A stretch of DNA of 64,000 bases, from NCBI GenBank assembly GCA_011390935.1, contig JAABRL010000013.1, forward strand, positions 1-64,000, in the 5' to 3' direction. Origin of the DNA: Gemmatimonas sp. GTDB lineage: Bacteria > Gemmatimonadota > Gemmatimonadetes > Gemmatimonadales > Gemmatimonadaceae. Numbering within the stretch: the stretch's first letter is position 1; each line of letters opens with the position of its first letter. The translations under genes were made by a program, and so were the position numbers. Below are positions 1 to 9,098 of the stretch, one piece after another. The notes under the pieces were generated by a model. That model saw nothing but the letters and a program-made list of their open reading frames with translations, did no database searches and was not told the DNA's origin.

Positions 1-1431
1 CGAAGGCCGCACGCCCGCTTGCGCGCAGCGCGAGTTCGGTGCGCTGGTTCTCCTGCACACGCGTGAGCAGCTCGGACACCGTGACTTCACGCGTGAGATC
101 CATGCACCAGAGATGCCGATGCGGCGTGACCGTATCACCGTCCCGCTCGGCCACGATGAGCAGCTTCGTGCCATCGGGGCTCGGCGCCCACTCGTACTCG
201 GGCGCAATCGTGCGCACGGTGTTGTTGTGAAAGAGCCGAATGCGCCGACCGCCCGTGTACAGGTACGAGCGACGATGCCGCGCTTCGCCCATCACGGCAA
301 GCAGGCGTGAATCGTCGAGCCACTGCGGCAGGAGGTCATGCTGGATCTCTCGCGTGATGCGCTCCACGTCGCCGCCCGCCGTGGGCACCGAGTAGAGGTC
401 CCAATCTTCGCGCGGCCGCTGCTGAAAGGTGACGCGCGCGCCATCGGGGGTGAGCGCGAGTGCGTCGAGCGCATCGGTGGTGGTGTGCACGTCGCGCGGG
501 GCGTCGAGCGCCGAGAGTGCGGCGTAATGTACACGATTGGTACCGTTCGCGCGGGAGATCCACGCGACGTGGCTGCCGCGTTCCGACAGCACCGGTGCTT
601 CGCCGTTGATGACCCGTTCGGCACCACTCTCGAGATCGAGTACCGCGAACTGCCGACGCGCCGGTCCGCGCGCAAACGCACCACCGGTGCCCTGCTGCAG
701 CGGACTGCGTCCCCCCACGCCGTACAGCACATGACGCGCGCCGGCGGCGACCGTGACGTCGCTGACCACCGAATCGATCACACTGATGCGGACCGGCGTG
801 CCCGCTCGACCGTTGCGCTGCAGCGGTACGCGATAGAGCGCGGTGCGCGTTTCGCCTGCCGGTGCGCCGATCACGAGCAGTGTGCTGTCGTGTGCGAAAC
901 GCACCTGCGCCGGCACGAGTCCACCCAGATCGAGCGGCGTGCCATTGACCCGCGCACGCGAAGGCGCCGACGCGGGCAGCGTGTGCAGCAGCACGCGCGA
1001 CGCAGTGCCGGTGGTACCCACCCAGGCAATGCGATCACCCGCCGGCGAAAACACGAGCCCTGCCCCGCTCACCTCCGCGAGCACCGGGAATCCGTCGGTG
1101 CTCGCGACGACACGCGTGAGCCGCGCCGCGCCCGTGCCCGTCTCGTACGCCGCACGCTTGCTGTCGGCCGACCAGCGCGGGGCGCGCGCATCGGTGGCCA
1201 CCTGCGAGGTGTGCCAGTTCTCGCCGGTGATGAGCGCAATGCGCTCGCGATGTGCCGCCGCGTTGGGGCCACGCAGCAGCGTGTCGAACATGGCCAGGGC
1301 GCGCGGGTAGTCCCCCGCCTCCCACGCGAACTCGGCGCGCACGATCGGAGCGTTGGCGGAGGGTTGGGCAAACACCGGCGCGGCGAACACGGCAAGCGCG
1401 AATGCAGCCAGTGGCCGCGAAAGGGACAGCA

Positions 1432-1435
<4 letters not shown>
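1..1435 (-). CDS. Secreted PD40/TolB-like beta-propeller protein (C-terminus outside window)
   Basis: The reading frame stays open from an ATG pair at 1435 to the left edge, about 478 residues, so only the N-terminal part is present. A signal peptide is clear ([18 protein letters not shown], then a hydrophobic stretch ending APVFAQ). It is followed by WD40-like/PD40 blades, for example [42 protein letters not shown] and [13 protein letters not shown]. These are typical of periplasmic TolB-type propellers. The last visible helix ([10 protein letters not shown]) looks like the start of a further domain; some relatives carry an M28 peptidase there, but that is a guess. The ATG overlaps the dtd stop codon by 4 nt, so the two genes are probably translationally coupled. 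Frame and propeller type are well supported; the biological role is unknown. Confidence 0.75.
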
Positions 1436-1923
<488 letters not shown>

Positions 1924-2036
1924 GCACCAAACTTCAGCGAGTCTCGAGGATCAGCAACTGGTCTCGCACGCGGCAGACGATCCGGCGACGGCGCACGGTC
2001 GCCGCACGTCAGCCGTTTCGAAGCGCTCGCCGCACG

Positions 2037-2510
2037 TCAGGCGTCTCGCAGCGCGCGCAGCGCCTCGAGCTCGATGAGGTGCTCCATGTCCTTCTTGCGC
2101 CGCGCCGCACGCTTCGCGTCGATCAATGCGTCTAGCGAGATCGTATGAAACCGCACGGAACCGATCTGCGCTTCCTCCGACCGAGCCAGCGCCTCGTCAT
2201 ACCCCCCCACACCCGGCACACGATCGAGCAGATCGAAGTCGCCGTGTGTGGTCACCAGCGTCAGCAGTGGCGTGATGGAGAAGGTCCGTGCATCGAGAAT
2301 GAATGGGAGCCCCGGCTCCACGCCACGCAGATAGGCCTTCCACTCGGTAAGCAGCTCAACGAGCCGCTGCAGATTCTCGGGATCAGTGGCGTAGCAGATA
2401 TCGAGGTCGTTCGTGTAGCGCGCCGAGCCATGAATGGTGGCCGCGACGCCACCCACGACCACGAACCGGATACCTCGGCCCACGAGGGCACGCAGCATTT
2501 CCTCGAACAT
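2037..2510 (-). CDS. Nucleotidyltransferase-fold protein, possible toxin or effector of a two-gene unit
   Basis: A 157-residue protein with a minimal nucleotidyltransferase core. The segment from about residue 16 (FVVVGGVAATIHGSARYT then NDLDICYA) gives the GG helix and the hDxDh metal-binding pair, and GDFDLL near residue 92 could supply the third carboxylate. The C-terminus is basic (DAKRAARRKKDMEHL). This matches short AbiEii/DUF6036-like NTases that are often encoded beside a small DNA-binding partner. The gene lies 9 nt downstream of the HTH gene at 2520-3035 and shares its promoter. By analogy it could modify tRNA or another substrate as the toxin of a type II or IV system, but toxicity is inferred only. 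It could also be a stand-alone NTase with no toxin role. Confidence 0.7.
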   Translation of the reverse strand: MFEEMLRALVGRGIRFVVVGGVAATIHGSARYTNDLDICYATDPENLQRLVELLTEWKAYLRGVEPGLPFILDARTFSITPLLTLVTTHGDFDLLDRVPGVGGYDEALARSEEAQIGSVRFHTISLDALIDAKRAARRKKDMEHLIELEALRALRDA

Positions 2511-2519
2511 GCGTCGGCC

Positions 2520-3035
2520 TCAGAGCGTGGCGTTCGGTCGAGTGACTCGGCGGCGAAAATCCGCCATGGCATCCAGCTGACGCAGCCGCTCCGTCGGGGT
2601 GCGACGCAGATTGGACGCGAGCAACGACAGGTCGAGCCCCCACGCTCGCGCCGCCTTCAGCGGTTCGAGCTCACGCGTTTTCGGGCGGCCACGCACACGT
2701 GGCGCAAGAGTGGTGCTCAGCGCGGAGCGGCGCGCGGCGAACGTGGAGTTCAGGCGTGCGACATCCAACTGCATACACAACGTCGCCTGCTCATCCAGCG
2801 TCACGGAGACGACAGCCAGGTCGTTCGACTCATCGCCGTCCTGCAGCAACCGGACAGCAAGCGCTGCGGCCCGCTCCAGCGAGCAACCAGCCGCGTGTTG
2901 CAGCAGGCGCACGACATATAGACGCCGGGCCGACGCGAGGGTGTACGGGTCGTGGAGCGCGAGCGCCGAACAGGCGTTCAGCACCCACTTCGGGGACGCA
3001 TCGGCCAGATAGGCGACCTCAGAGAGCGTTAGCAT
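2520..3035 (-). CDS. Small MerR-like HTH protein, putative antitoxin/autorepressor
   Basis: A 171-residue protein opening with LTLSEVAYLADASPKWVLNA, which reads like a winged-helix or MerR-type N-terminal HTH. It is followed by a helical region and a basic segment (RVRGRPKTRELEPLKAARAW) typical of DNA-contacting linkers. No effector-binding domain is recognised. It is the first gene of a two-gene unit with the nucleotidyltransferase 9 nt downstream. The ATG at 3035 sits one base after a 27-bp palindrome, leaving no room for a Shine-Dalgarno, so the start implies a leaderless transcript and probably autoregulation by this protein. The antitoxin role is inferred from gene order and promoter architecture, not from a recognised antitoxin family. 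Confidence 0.6.
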   Translation of the reverse strand: MLTLSEVAYLADASPKWVLNACSALALHDPYTLASARRLYVVRLLQHAAGCSLERAAALAVRLLQDGDESNDLAVVSVTLDEQATLCMQLDVARLNSTFAARRSALSTTLAPRVRGRPKTRELEPLKAARAWGLDLSLLASNLRRTPTERLRQLDAMADFRRRVTRPNATL

Positions 3036-3036
3036 T

Positions 3037-3070
3037 AAATAAATCTAGAGTCTAGACTTATTTTCAGCAA
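3037..3070 (-). promoter_or_regulatory. Leaderless promoter with overlapping palindromic operator of the HTH/NTase unit
   Basis: On the minus strand TTGCTG (3065-3070), a 17-nt spacer, TAGATT (3042-3047) and 6 nt lead straight to the ATG at 3035. A 27-bp palindrome with a single mismatched pair (3037-3063, centred on 3050) contains two TCTAGA hexamers and AT-rich flanks, and covers the -10 element and most of the spacer. It is strikingly AT-rich for this chromosome. The arrangement fits an autorepressor operator that blocks RNA polymerase. Confidence 0.7.
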
Positions 3071-3082
3071 GCTTCCAATGGC

Positions 3083-4333
3083 TCACCGCTTCGTCATCAC
3101 CTGCCACTGCTCCAGCGACTCGGTGCCGTCGGCCTGGACGATCGCGACCACCACTCGATTGCCTGCCACGGCCAGCGGCCGCCATGGTAGCGGCAATGAC
3201 ATCGTGGAGCCCAGGAGTCCTTCTGCCGATACCGACGTGAGCAGTTGCCGAGTGGCGCCCGCACGCGGAAAGCGCACAAGCCACACATCGCCATCGGGAT
3301 CACACAGCAATCGCGAGATCGAAGGAACCGAAATGTCGGCGCGCAGCGCTCGCGATTTCGCGACGAACTCCTCGGGTACCGGCATATTGGGTGGCAGACC
3401 GGCGGCGAGGCCGAGTCTCAGATCGTCATCCGACGCCGGAGCGCTCTCCACGGGCATGGAGACGCTCACGCGGAGGGCGCCGTCGAGGGACTCGAACGCA
3501 AGACCCTGGGCGTGCGACTGCGCACGAACAATGCGATCGCCACAGATCAGCGACAGCGGCTGCTGCGCCAACGGAACGATCGTCAGTCCCACCGAACCGT
3601 CGGGACTTGGCACGGTATACACGGAATCGTCGGCGCGCGCGTCGAGTCCCGCCGTTCGCCATCGCTCGCCCGCCGCGAGCCACGCGGTGCGCACGAGAAT
3701 CGCACCGACGGGATCCGCTTGTTCCTCACGCCGATCAATGCGGACGAGTGGATCGCCGTCCGGGGACACGCCCACGAGGGCGCTCGGACGAAACACGCCG
3801 TCGGCGAACGTGGGCGTGGCCACGCTGCGTTGTTCAATGACCGTACCGAGCGTGTCGAATCGAACCACACGCCTCTGCACCTGATCGAATGCGAGAATCT
3901 GCGCGCGTGGCGTCGCGAAGACCGACGCGATGGCGCGGAACTCGCCCGGACCACTCCCCGGGCGCCCGATGATGCGCACCACCGATCCCGACGTGTCGAC
4001 CAGCAACAGCTCGCGTCCGCTTGCGTGCGCGACCACCACGCGACCATCCGGAAGGAAGGCCGCAGAGAGCAGACGGTAGAGCTCCGGAGCCTCCCGTCCG
4101 GGCAGGCCCGCCAGCCGCCAGCGCGGCGACTCGGCCGGAACCCTCAGGTCGCTGCTATCCGAGGGCGGTGCGGTACCGTAAGCGACAAGACGAACGCCGG
4201 CGCTGTCGCGGATCGTAGGCGCCTCGGCGGAGCGAGTCGCAGCTTCGCCGCACGCGAGGAGCGCGCAACCCCCTGCCGCGACGGCCGCGGCAACCAGACG
4301 CGTTCGTGCCACCACCTCTCCTTGCGTGCGCAT
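3083..4333 (-). CDS. 6-bladed beta-propeller lipoprotein
   Basis: A 416-residue exported lipoprotein. The N-terminus has a basic start, a hydrophobic stretch and a lipobox-like GCALLACGEA with the lipidated Cys near residue 29. The mature part shows NHL/6-bladed propeller blades such as LSAAFLPDGRVVVAHAS, ELLLVDTSGSVVRIIGR, GSGPGEFRAIASVF and ILAFDQVQRRVVRFDTLG; the GxGPGEF motif is typical of the family. Such proteins are abundant in Bacteroidota and Gemmatimonadota, and their ligands are mostly unknown. It is monocistronic: a glmS terminator lies upstream and the HTH promoter starts just after its stop. The ATG at 4333 is preceded by a leaderless-type promoter and no Shine-Dalgarno, which supports this start over internal ones. 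Confidence 0.8.
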   Translation of the reverse strand: MRTQGEVVARTRLVAAAVAAGGCALLACGEAATRSAEAPTIRDSAGVRLVAYGTAPPSDSSDLRVPAESPRWRLAGLPGREAPELYRLLSAAFLPDGRVVVAHASGRELLLVDTSGSVVRIIGRPGSGPGEFRAIASVFATPRAQILAFDQVQRRVVRFDTLGTVIEQRSVATPTFADGVFRPSALVGVSPDGDPLVRIDRREEQADPVGAILVRTAWLAAGERWRTAGLDARADDSVYTVPSPDGSVGLTIVPLAQQPLSLICGDRIVRAQSHAQGLAFESLDGALRVSVSMPVESAPASDDDLRLGLAAGLPPNMPVPEEFVAKSRALRADISVPSISRLLCDPDGDVWLVRFPRAGATRQLLTSVSAEGLLGSTMSLPLPWRPLAVAGNRVVVAIVQADGTESLEQWQVMTKR

Positions 4334-4368
4334 GCCGCGACGATAGCACGCAAAACGCGGCCGGGCAA
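4334..4368 (-). promoter_or_regulatory. Leaderless-type promoter of the propeller lipoprotein
   Basis: TTGCCC (4363-4368), a 17-nt spacer, TATCGT (4340-4345) and 6 nt precede the ATG at 4333. The -35 box lies inside the glmS terminator hairpin. No Shine-Dalgarno is present. Confidence 0.55.
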
Positions 4369-4383
4369 ATGCCCGCCCGCGTT
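4352..4383 (-). terminator. Rho-independent terminator after glmS
   Basis: Inverted arms of 14 nt (4354-4367 and 4370-4383) with one internal mismatch and a 2-nt tip form a GC-rich hairpin. It is followed on the minus strand by TTTTG. It lies 44 nt past the glmS stop and ends the glmM-glmS transcript. Confidence 0.7.
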
Positions 4384-4426
4384 CTCGACCTTCTGTACCG
4401 CGCGACCGCTGGCCGCGGTGCCCGCG

Positions 4427-6253
4427 CTACTCCACCGTCACCGACTTCGCCAGGTTCCGCGGCTGGTCCACGTTGCAGCCACGCTTCACGGCGATGTAGT
4501 ACGCCAGCAGTTGCAGCGGCACCGAGGCCAGCACCGGCGTGAGCAGGTCGATCGTCTCGGGCACGCGGAACTCGTAGTCCACCAACCCCTCGAGCGCGTC
4601 TTCCTCGCGCGTGGTGATGGCAATGATCTTGCCCTTGCGCGCCTTCACTTCCTGAATGTTCGACACGACCTTCTCGAACACCGTGTCGTGCGGCGCAATG
4701 AACACCACCGGCATCATTTCGTCGATGAGCGCGATCGGGCCGTGCTTCATCTCGGCCGCGGGATACCCCTCGGCGTGGATGTAGCTGATTTCCTTGAGCT
4801 TGAGCGCGCCTTCGAGCGCGGCCGGGAAGTTGTAGCCACGCCCCAGGTACAAAAAGTTGCTCGCCCGCTTGAACTCTTCGGCGATCTCTTCGATCTCGTG
4901 CGCGCGATCGAGAATATTCTGAATCTGCGCGGGCAGATCGGCCAGCGCCTTGGCAATCTCGCGCCCCTGCTCCTGCTCCATGCCGTGCAGACGCGCGAGC
5001 TTGAGCGTGAACAGCGCGAGCGCCACCACCTGACTGGTGAACGCCTTGGTGCTCGCCACACCGATTTCCGGACCGGCGTGCAAATAGATGCCGCCGTCGC
5101 TCTCACGCGCGATCGTGCTGCCCACCACGTTCACGAGCCCCATGGTGCGCGCGCCACGACGCTTGGCTTCGCGCATGGCGGCCAGCGTGTCGGCCGTCTC
5201 GCCCGACTGCGAAATCACCAGGCACAGCGTGTTGGGCCGCACGATCGGGTTGCGGTAGCGGAACTCCGACGCGTACTCCACCGCCACCGGAATGCGGCAC
5301 ATCTCCTCGATCATGAGCTTGCCGATGAGCGCCGAATGCCAGCTCGTGCCGCAGGCCGTGATGAGGATGTTGTCCACGGCCATCAGGTCATCCTTGAGGA
5401 TGTTGATGCCGCCGAGCTTGGAGAAGCCTTCGTCCACGAGCAGGCGACCGCGCATGGTGTCGGTGACCGTCACCGGCTGCTCGAAGATTTCCTTGAGCAT
5501 GAAGTGCGGGTAGCCACCACGCTCGATCTGCGCGAGATCCCAATCAATGCGGCTCACCGGCTTGTCCTGCAGTGCCGAATCGAGATCGAGAATGCGATAG
5601 CCGTCGCGCGTGAGCACGGCGATTTCGTCATCGTCGAGATAGATCACTTCGCGCGTGTGCGTGAGCACGGCGCTCGCATCGGAGGCGAGGTAGTACTCGC
5701 CGTCACCCAACCCCACGAGCAACGGGCTGCCCTTGCGCGCGGCCACGATCTTGTCCGGCTCCTTGGCCGAGATCACCGCCATGCCGTAGGTGCCTTCGAT
5801 CTGATGCAGCGCTTCGATGACCGCGGCCTCGAGGTTGCCGGCGTACGCGGCCTCGATGAGGTGCGCGAGCACCTCGGTGTCGGTATCCGATCGAAACACG
5901 TAGCCGCGTGCTTCGAGCGAGCGCTTGAGCACGTTCGCGTTTTCAATGATGCCGTTATGCACCACGGCGATGTCGCCGCTGTGACTGGCGTGCGGATGCG
6001 CGTTGATCGTGGTCGGCGGGCCGTGCGTGGCCCAGCGCGTGTGCGCAATGCCGAGCGTGCCCATGGGCGGATCGAGCTCAACGGCTTGCTCGAGCTTGGC
6101 GATCTTGCCGGCCGCCTTGCGCGTCTCCACCCCCTTGCCGTTCATCACGGCAACGCCCGCGGAATCGTACCCGCGGTACTCGAGGCGCTTGAGGCCGTCG
6201 ATGAGCAGAGGGGTCGCGACCCGGGAACCAACGTATCCGACGATGCCACACAT
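4427..6253 (-). CDS. glmS: Glutamine--fructose-6-phosphate aminotransferase (isomerizing)
   Basis: Makes glucosamine-6-phosphate from fructose-6-phosphate and glutamine, the first committed step to UDP-GlcNAc for peptidoglycan and LPS. The 608-residue protein has the expected length. It starts MCGIVGYVGS, exposing the nucleophilic Cys2 after Met removal. LKRLEYRGYDSAG and the RWATHG segment belong to the N-terminal class II glutaminase domain. Two SIS domains follow: CLVISQSGETADTLAAMREA near residue 345 and MKHGPIALIDE near 505. The C-terminal decapeptide QPRNLAKSVTVE carries the conserved Lys that channels ammonia. It lies 39 nt downstream of glmM with a terminator behind it, so the two consecutive steps are co-transcribed. 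No glmS ribozyme is evident in the short gap. Confidence 0.98.
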   Translation of the reverse strand: MCGIVGYVGSRVATPLLIDGLKRLEYRGYDSAGVAVMNGKGVETRKAAGKIAKLEQAVELDPPMGTLGIAHTRWATHGPPTTINAHPHASHSGDIAVVHNGIIENANVLKRSLEARGYVFRSDTDTEVLAHLIEAAYAGNLEAAVIEALHQIEGTYGMAVISAKEPDKIVAARKGSPLLVGLGDGEYYLASDASAVLTHTREVIYLDDDEIAVLTRDGYRILDLDSALQDKPVSRIDWDLAQIERGGYPHFMLKEIFEQPVTVTDTMRGRLLVDEGFSKLGGINILKDDLMAVDNILITACGTSWHSALIGKLMIEEMCRIPVAVEYASEFRYRNPIVRPNTLCLVISQSGETADTLAAMREAKRRGARTMGLVNVVGSTIARESDGGIYLHAGPEIGVASTKAFTSQVVALALFTLKLARLHGMEQEQGREIAKALADLPAQIQNILDRAHEIEEIAEEFKRASNFLYLGRGYNFPAALEGALKLKEISYIHAEGYPAAEMKHGPIALIDEMMPVVFIAPHDTVFEKVVSNIQEVKARKGKIIAITTREEDALEGLVDYEFRVPETIDLLTPVLASVPLQLLAYYIAVKRGCNVDQPRNLAKSVTVE

Positions 6254-6292
6254 AAGCAGTGATGCTGGAAGGAAAGAAGAAACTCAGGGAGT

Positions 6293-7669
6293 TCAGGACA
6301 CGCCGGCGAGCAGCGAGAGCGGCTCGCGCGCATCGGCGACGAGCTGCCGCGCAGCCTCGTCACTCGGCGCTTCCGCAATGACCCGCACGATCGGCTCGGT
6401 CCCCGACGGGCGCAGATGCACCCAGCGATCCGGCCAATCGAGACGCAGGCCATCCTGCATATCGGCGACGGCATCGGGGAATCGTGCCCGCAGTGCCGCA
6501 TACACCGTATCGAGCGGAACGTCCGGACGATCGAGCTTGTCCTTCACGATCACGTAGCGCGGATGCTCCGTCACGAACGCCGACACCGGCTTGCCGGTGG
6601 TGGCCAGCAGATGCAGGACGAGCGCGATCGCCACGGGGGCATCGCGGCCGAGGTGCAGCTCCGGCAGGATGACCCCGCCGTTGCCTTCGCCACCGATCGT
6701 GGCGCCGGCTTCACGCATGGCGAGCGCCACATTCACTTCACCCACCGGCGCAAAGCGGAACTCGGCGCCGTGGTCGTGCGCGGCGTCCTGCACCACTTTG
6801 CTGGTGCTGAGGTTGGTGACCACGCGGCCCGGTCGCGATGGCAGCACGGCACGCACGGCCATGGCCAGTGTGTAGTCCTCGCCGATGGCGCGTCCGTGTT
6901 CGTCCACGAGCGCGAGGCGGTCCACATCGGGGTCGGTGGCAAAGCCCACCACGGCGCCCGACGAACGCACGAGCGCGGAGAGGTCACCCAGGTTCTCGGC
7001 CACCGGCTCCGGCGGACGCGGAAAACGCCCGTCGGCGGTCATGCCGATGGCGGACACCGTGCACCCCAACGCGTCGAGCAGCGCCGGCATGATCTCGCTG
7101 CCGGCTCCGTGGCAGCAATCGAGCGCCACCGGAAAGGCGCGCGCGCGAATGGCGGCCACATCGAGAAACGGCAGCGCGAGCACGGCGTCGATGTGCCGCT
7201 GAATGGCCTGCGACTCGCGTACGACCGCGCCCAGGCGGTCCCACGGGGCGCGCGGAATGCCGGTCTCCAGGAGCGCCCGCATCTCCGCGCCTTCGGCCGC
7301 AGAGAGGAACAGGCCGCTCGGCCCGATGAACTTGAGCGCGTTCCATTCGATGGGATTGTGGCTGGCCGTGATGGCCAGGCCGCCGGCGGCGTGGTGATGC
7401 TCCACTTCGAGCTGCACGGTGGGCGTGGGGACCATGCCGATGTCCAGCACGGTGCACCCCACCGACTCCAGCGCGGCGTGCACCACGCGCGTGAACATGG
7501 GGCCGGACACACGACTGTCGCGTCCCACGACAATGGGGCGGCCGGGGTGGCGCGCCGTAGCCCAAGCGCCAAAGGCCGCCGCAAAGGTGGCCATCACCTC
7601 GGGGGTGAGGGCGTCACCCACCCGGCCCCGAACTCCGGAAACGCTCACCATCAGACCGTCGAAATTCAT
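6293..7669 (-). CDS. glmM: Phosphoglucosamine mutase / alpha-D-phosphohexomutase
   Basis: A 458-residue phosphohexomutase. The catalytic serine loop is ITASHNPIEWNALK (around residues 100-113). The Mg-binding loop is TDPDVDRLALVDEHG (about 242-256), the sugar-binding loop GGEGNGGVILPE (about 325-336) and the phosphate-binding loop RPSGTEPIVRVIAEA (about 416-430). These four loops in order define the superfamily. Immediate linkage to glmS makes glucosamine-6-P to glucosamine-1-P the most likely reaction. Sequence alone cannot exclude phosphomannomutase or phosphoglucomutase activity, and the start (VSVSGVRGRVG) resembles the archaeal/PMM-type subgroup. Start ATG 7669 is supported by GAGGAG two bases upstream of it. 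Confidence 0.88.
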   Translation of the reverse strand: MNFDGLMVSVSGVRGRVGDALTPEVMATFAAAFGAWATARHPGRPIVVGRDSRVSGPMFTRVVHAALESVGCTVLDIGMVPTPTVQLEVEHHHAAGGLAITASHNPIEWNALKFIGPSGLFLSAAEGAEMRALLETGIPRAPWDRLGAVVRESQAIQRHIDAVLALPFLDVAAIRARAFPVALDCCHGAGSEIMPALLDALGCTVSAIGMTADGRFPRPPEPVAENLGDLSALVRSSGAVVGFATDPDVDRLALVDEHGRAIGEDYTLAMAVRAVLPSRPGRVVTNLSTSKVVQDAAHDHGAEFRFAPVGEVNVALAMREAGATIGGEGNGGVILPELHLGRDAPVAIALVLHLLATTGKPVSAFVTEHPRYVIVKDKLDRPDVPLDTVYAALRARFPDAVADMQDGLRLDWPDRWVHLRPSGTEPIVRVIAEAPSDEAARQLVADAREPLSLLAGVS

Positions 7670-7820
7670 TGCTCCTCACGCGCGTGTGCCAAGATCACCC
7701 AACCCACGGAAGATACACACGTTGGGGAGGATGCAGGGTGGGTTGACCGTGCGTCAGCCGTATTCGATCGCTAGACGCCCCACTGGCCCTTCACGTTACA
7801 TGGGCGGCCCGCCCGGCGTG

Positions 7821-7845
7821 CGTGAGGTGCGTCACGCACCTCACG
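7821..7845. terminator. Perfect 11-bp hairpin, probable terminator of the response-regulator gene
   Basis: CGTGAGGTGCG (7821-7831), loop TCA and CGCACCTCACG (7835-7845) are perfectly complementary. The hairpin starts 14 nt past the stop codon at 7860. No T-run follows on the minus strand, so it may be a Rho-assisted end or an mRNA-stabilising hairpin. The rest of the 7670-7859 gap holds the glmM upstream region and no gene. Confidence 0.5.
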
Positions 7846-7859
7846 GATCACTGTGGCGT

Positions 7860-8942
7860 TCAGGCCACGACGCGGACCGCACGCACGGCGGGCCGGCGAA
7901 CCCGCGAATCCGGCAGGGGGAACGCCTTCGCCTCGAGCGCACGGGCGAATGCAGCCACGCACTCGGCATCAAACTGGGTGCCGATGCACCGTTCGAGTTC
8001 GGCCATCGCGTCTTCGACGGCCATGCCAGCCCGATACGGGCGACCACTCGTCATGGCATCGAACGAGTCGGCCACGGCCGCAATGCGCGCTTCGATCGGA
8101 ATCTGGTCGCCCGACAATCCGTCGGGGGCGCCGCGCCCATCGATCCGCTCGTGGTGCGAGCGTACCACCGCCAGCGCGTGCGGCGCATCGCGCAGCAGCG
8201 GTGACAGGATGCGCCAGCCGATCACGGGGTGCTCCATGACGTGACGGTACTCTTCGGGCGTGAGCGCGCCGTCCTTGTTGAGCACCGCTTCACGCACGCC
8301 GATCTTGCCGATGTCGTGCAGGCGGCTGCCCAGTTCGAGCTGCGCGAGGCGGACCTCGTCGAGGTCGAGTTCGCGGGCGATCGCCATGGCGTACTGCCCT
8401 ACACGCAGCGAGTGCCCCCAGGTGTACGGGTCCTTCACTTCGAGCGCATCGGCGAGCGACTGCAACGAGGCCAGAAACAGCTCTTCGTAGGCCCGCGCCT
8501 GCTGCTGCACCCGTGCTTCGAGGTGCTCCCGATGGGCCTTGTTCTCGAGCAGCAGCTGGCGCTTTTCGAGCGCCTGCCCCACACGGCCGCGGATCTCGTC
8601 CACGCGAAACGGCTTGGTGACGTAGTCCATGGCCCCGTTGCCGAGGCACTGCACGGCGAGATCCACATCGGACACGCCGGTGACCATTACCACCGCCGTA
8701 TCCGGCCACCGCTCCCGAATCGTGCGCAGCAACTCCACACCGTCCATTTCGGGCATGTGGTAGTCGGTGAGCACCAGCGCGGCCGCGTGCTGCTCGAGCA
8801 GGGCGACCGCTTCCACTCCGGAGGCGGCATCGCGGCAGGTGAAGCCCTGCTGCTCGAGGATGCGGCGCAGCACGGCGCGCAGCGGTGCCTCGTCGTCGAC
8901 GATGAGGCAGCAGGGGGTCGGATCGCGCTCAGGGGCAGCCAT
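7860..8942 (-). CDS. Response regulator with HD-GYP-type phosphodiesterase output domain
   Basis: A two-domain signalling protein. The receiver domain (about residues 10-125 of 360) has the acidic pair VDDEAP, the phospho-acceptor Asp in LTDYHMPEMDG (about D60), the Thr/Ser switch VMVTG and the Lys in VTKPF. A coiled-coil linker (about 130-160) leads to an HD domain with HSLRVG, LHDIGKIG and HHERIDGRGAPDGL. This arrangement, as in RpfG, normally hydrolyses cyclic di-GMP. The family's GYP tripeptide reads GAP here, an unusual substitution. No cognate sensor kinase lies nearby. The ATG at 8942 is preferred because an earlier in-frame ATG (8990) only adds a low-complexity leader; neither has a strong ribosome binding site. 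Confidence 0.9.
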   Translation of the reverse strand: MAAPERDPTPCCLIVDDEAPLRAVLRRILEQQGFTCRDAASGVEAVALLEQHAAALVLTDYHMPEMDGVELLRTIRERWPDTAVVMVTGVSDVDLAVQCLGNGAMDYVTKPFRVDEIRGRVGQALEKRQLLLENKAHREHLEARVQQQARAYEELFLASLQSLADALEVKDPYTWGHSLRVGQYAMAIARELDLDEVRLAQLELGSRLHDIGKIGVREAVLNKDGALTPEEYRHVMEHPVIGWRILSPLLRDAPHALAVVRSHHERIDGRGAPDGLSGDQIPIEARIAAVADSFDAMTSGRPYRAGMAVEDAMAELERCIGTQFDAECVAAFARALEAKAFPLPDSRVRRPAVRAVRVVA

Positions 8943-9098
8943 GACGGTCAGCGAGAGAGACGGGGCGAGCGAGAACGAGCGGGCGGCCATTCAGGCAGCC
9001 GGTGGCGGATCGAACGGCCCACGGTCGTGCAGCGCGGGTGCTCGGCAGCTAGCTTGAGCCGATCCCCGACGTTCCCCACGTACCACTTCGAATCGACG

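Noticed and set aside
3245-6262. A 1005-codon open frame on the plus strand.
   Set aside because: It is antisense to the propeller lipoprotein and glmS, which show complete family motifs; its translation is His/Arg-rich and without domains, as expected for a GC-rich shadow frame.
6254-6292. A glmS ribozyme or other riboswitch upstream of glmS.
   Set aside because: The gap to glmM is only 39 nt, too short for the ribozyme.
8943-9098. A SAM or other riboswitch ahead of the trans-sulfuration enzyme.
   Set aside because: No conserved core or paired helices of known SAM riboswitches could be recognised by eye, and the leader is short.
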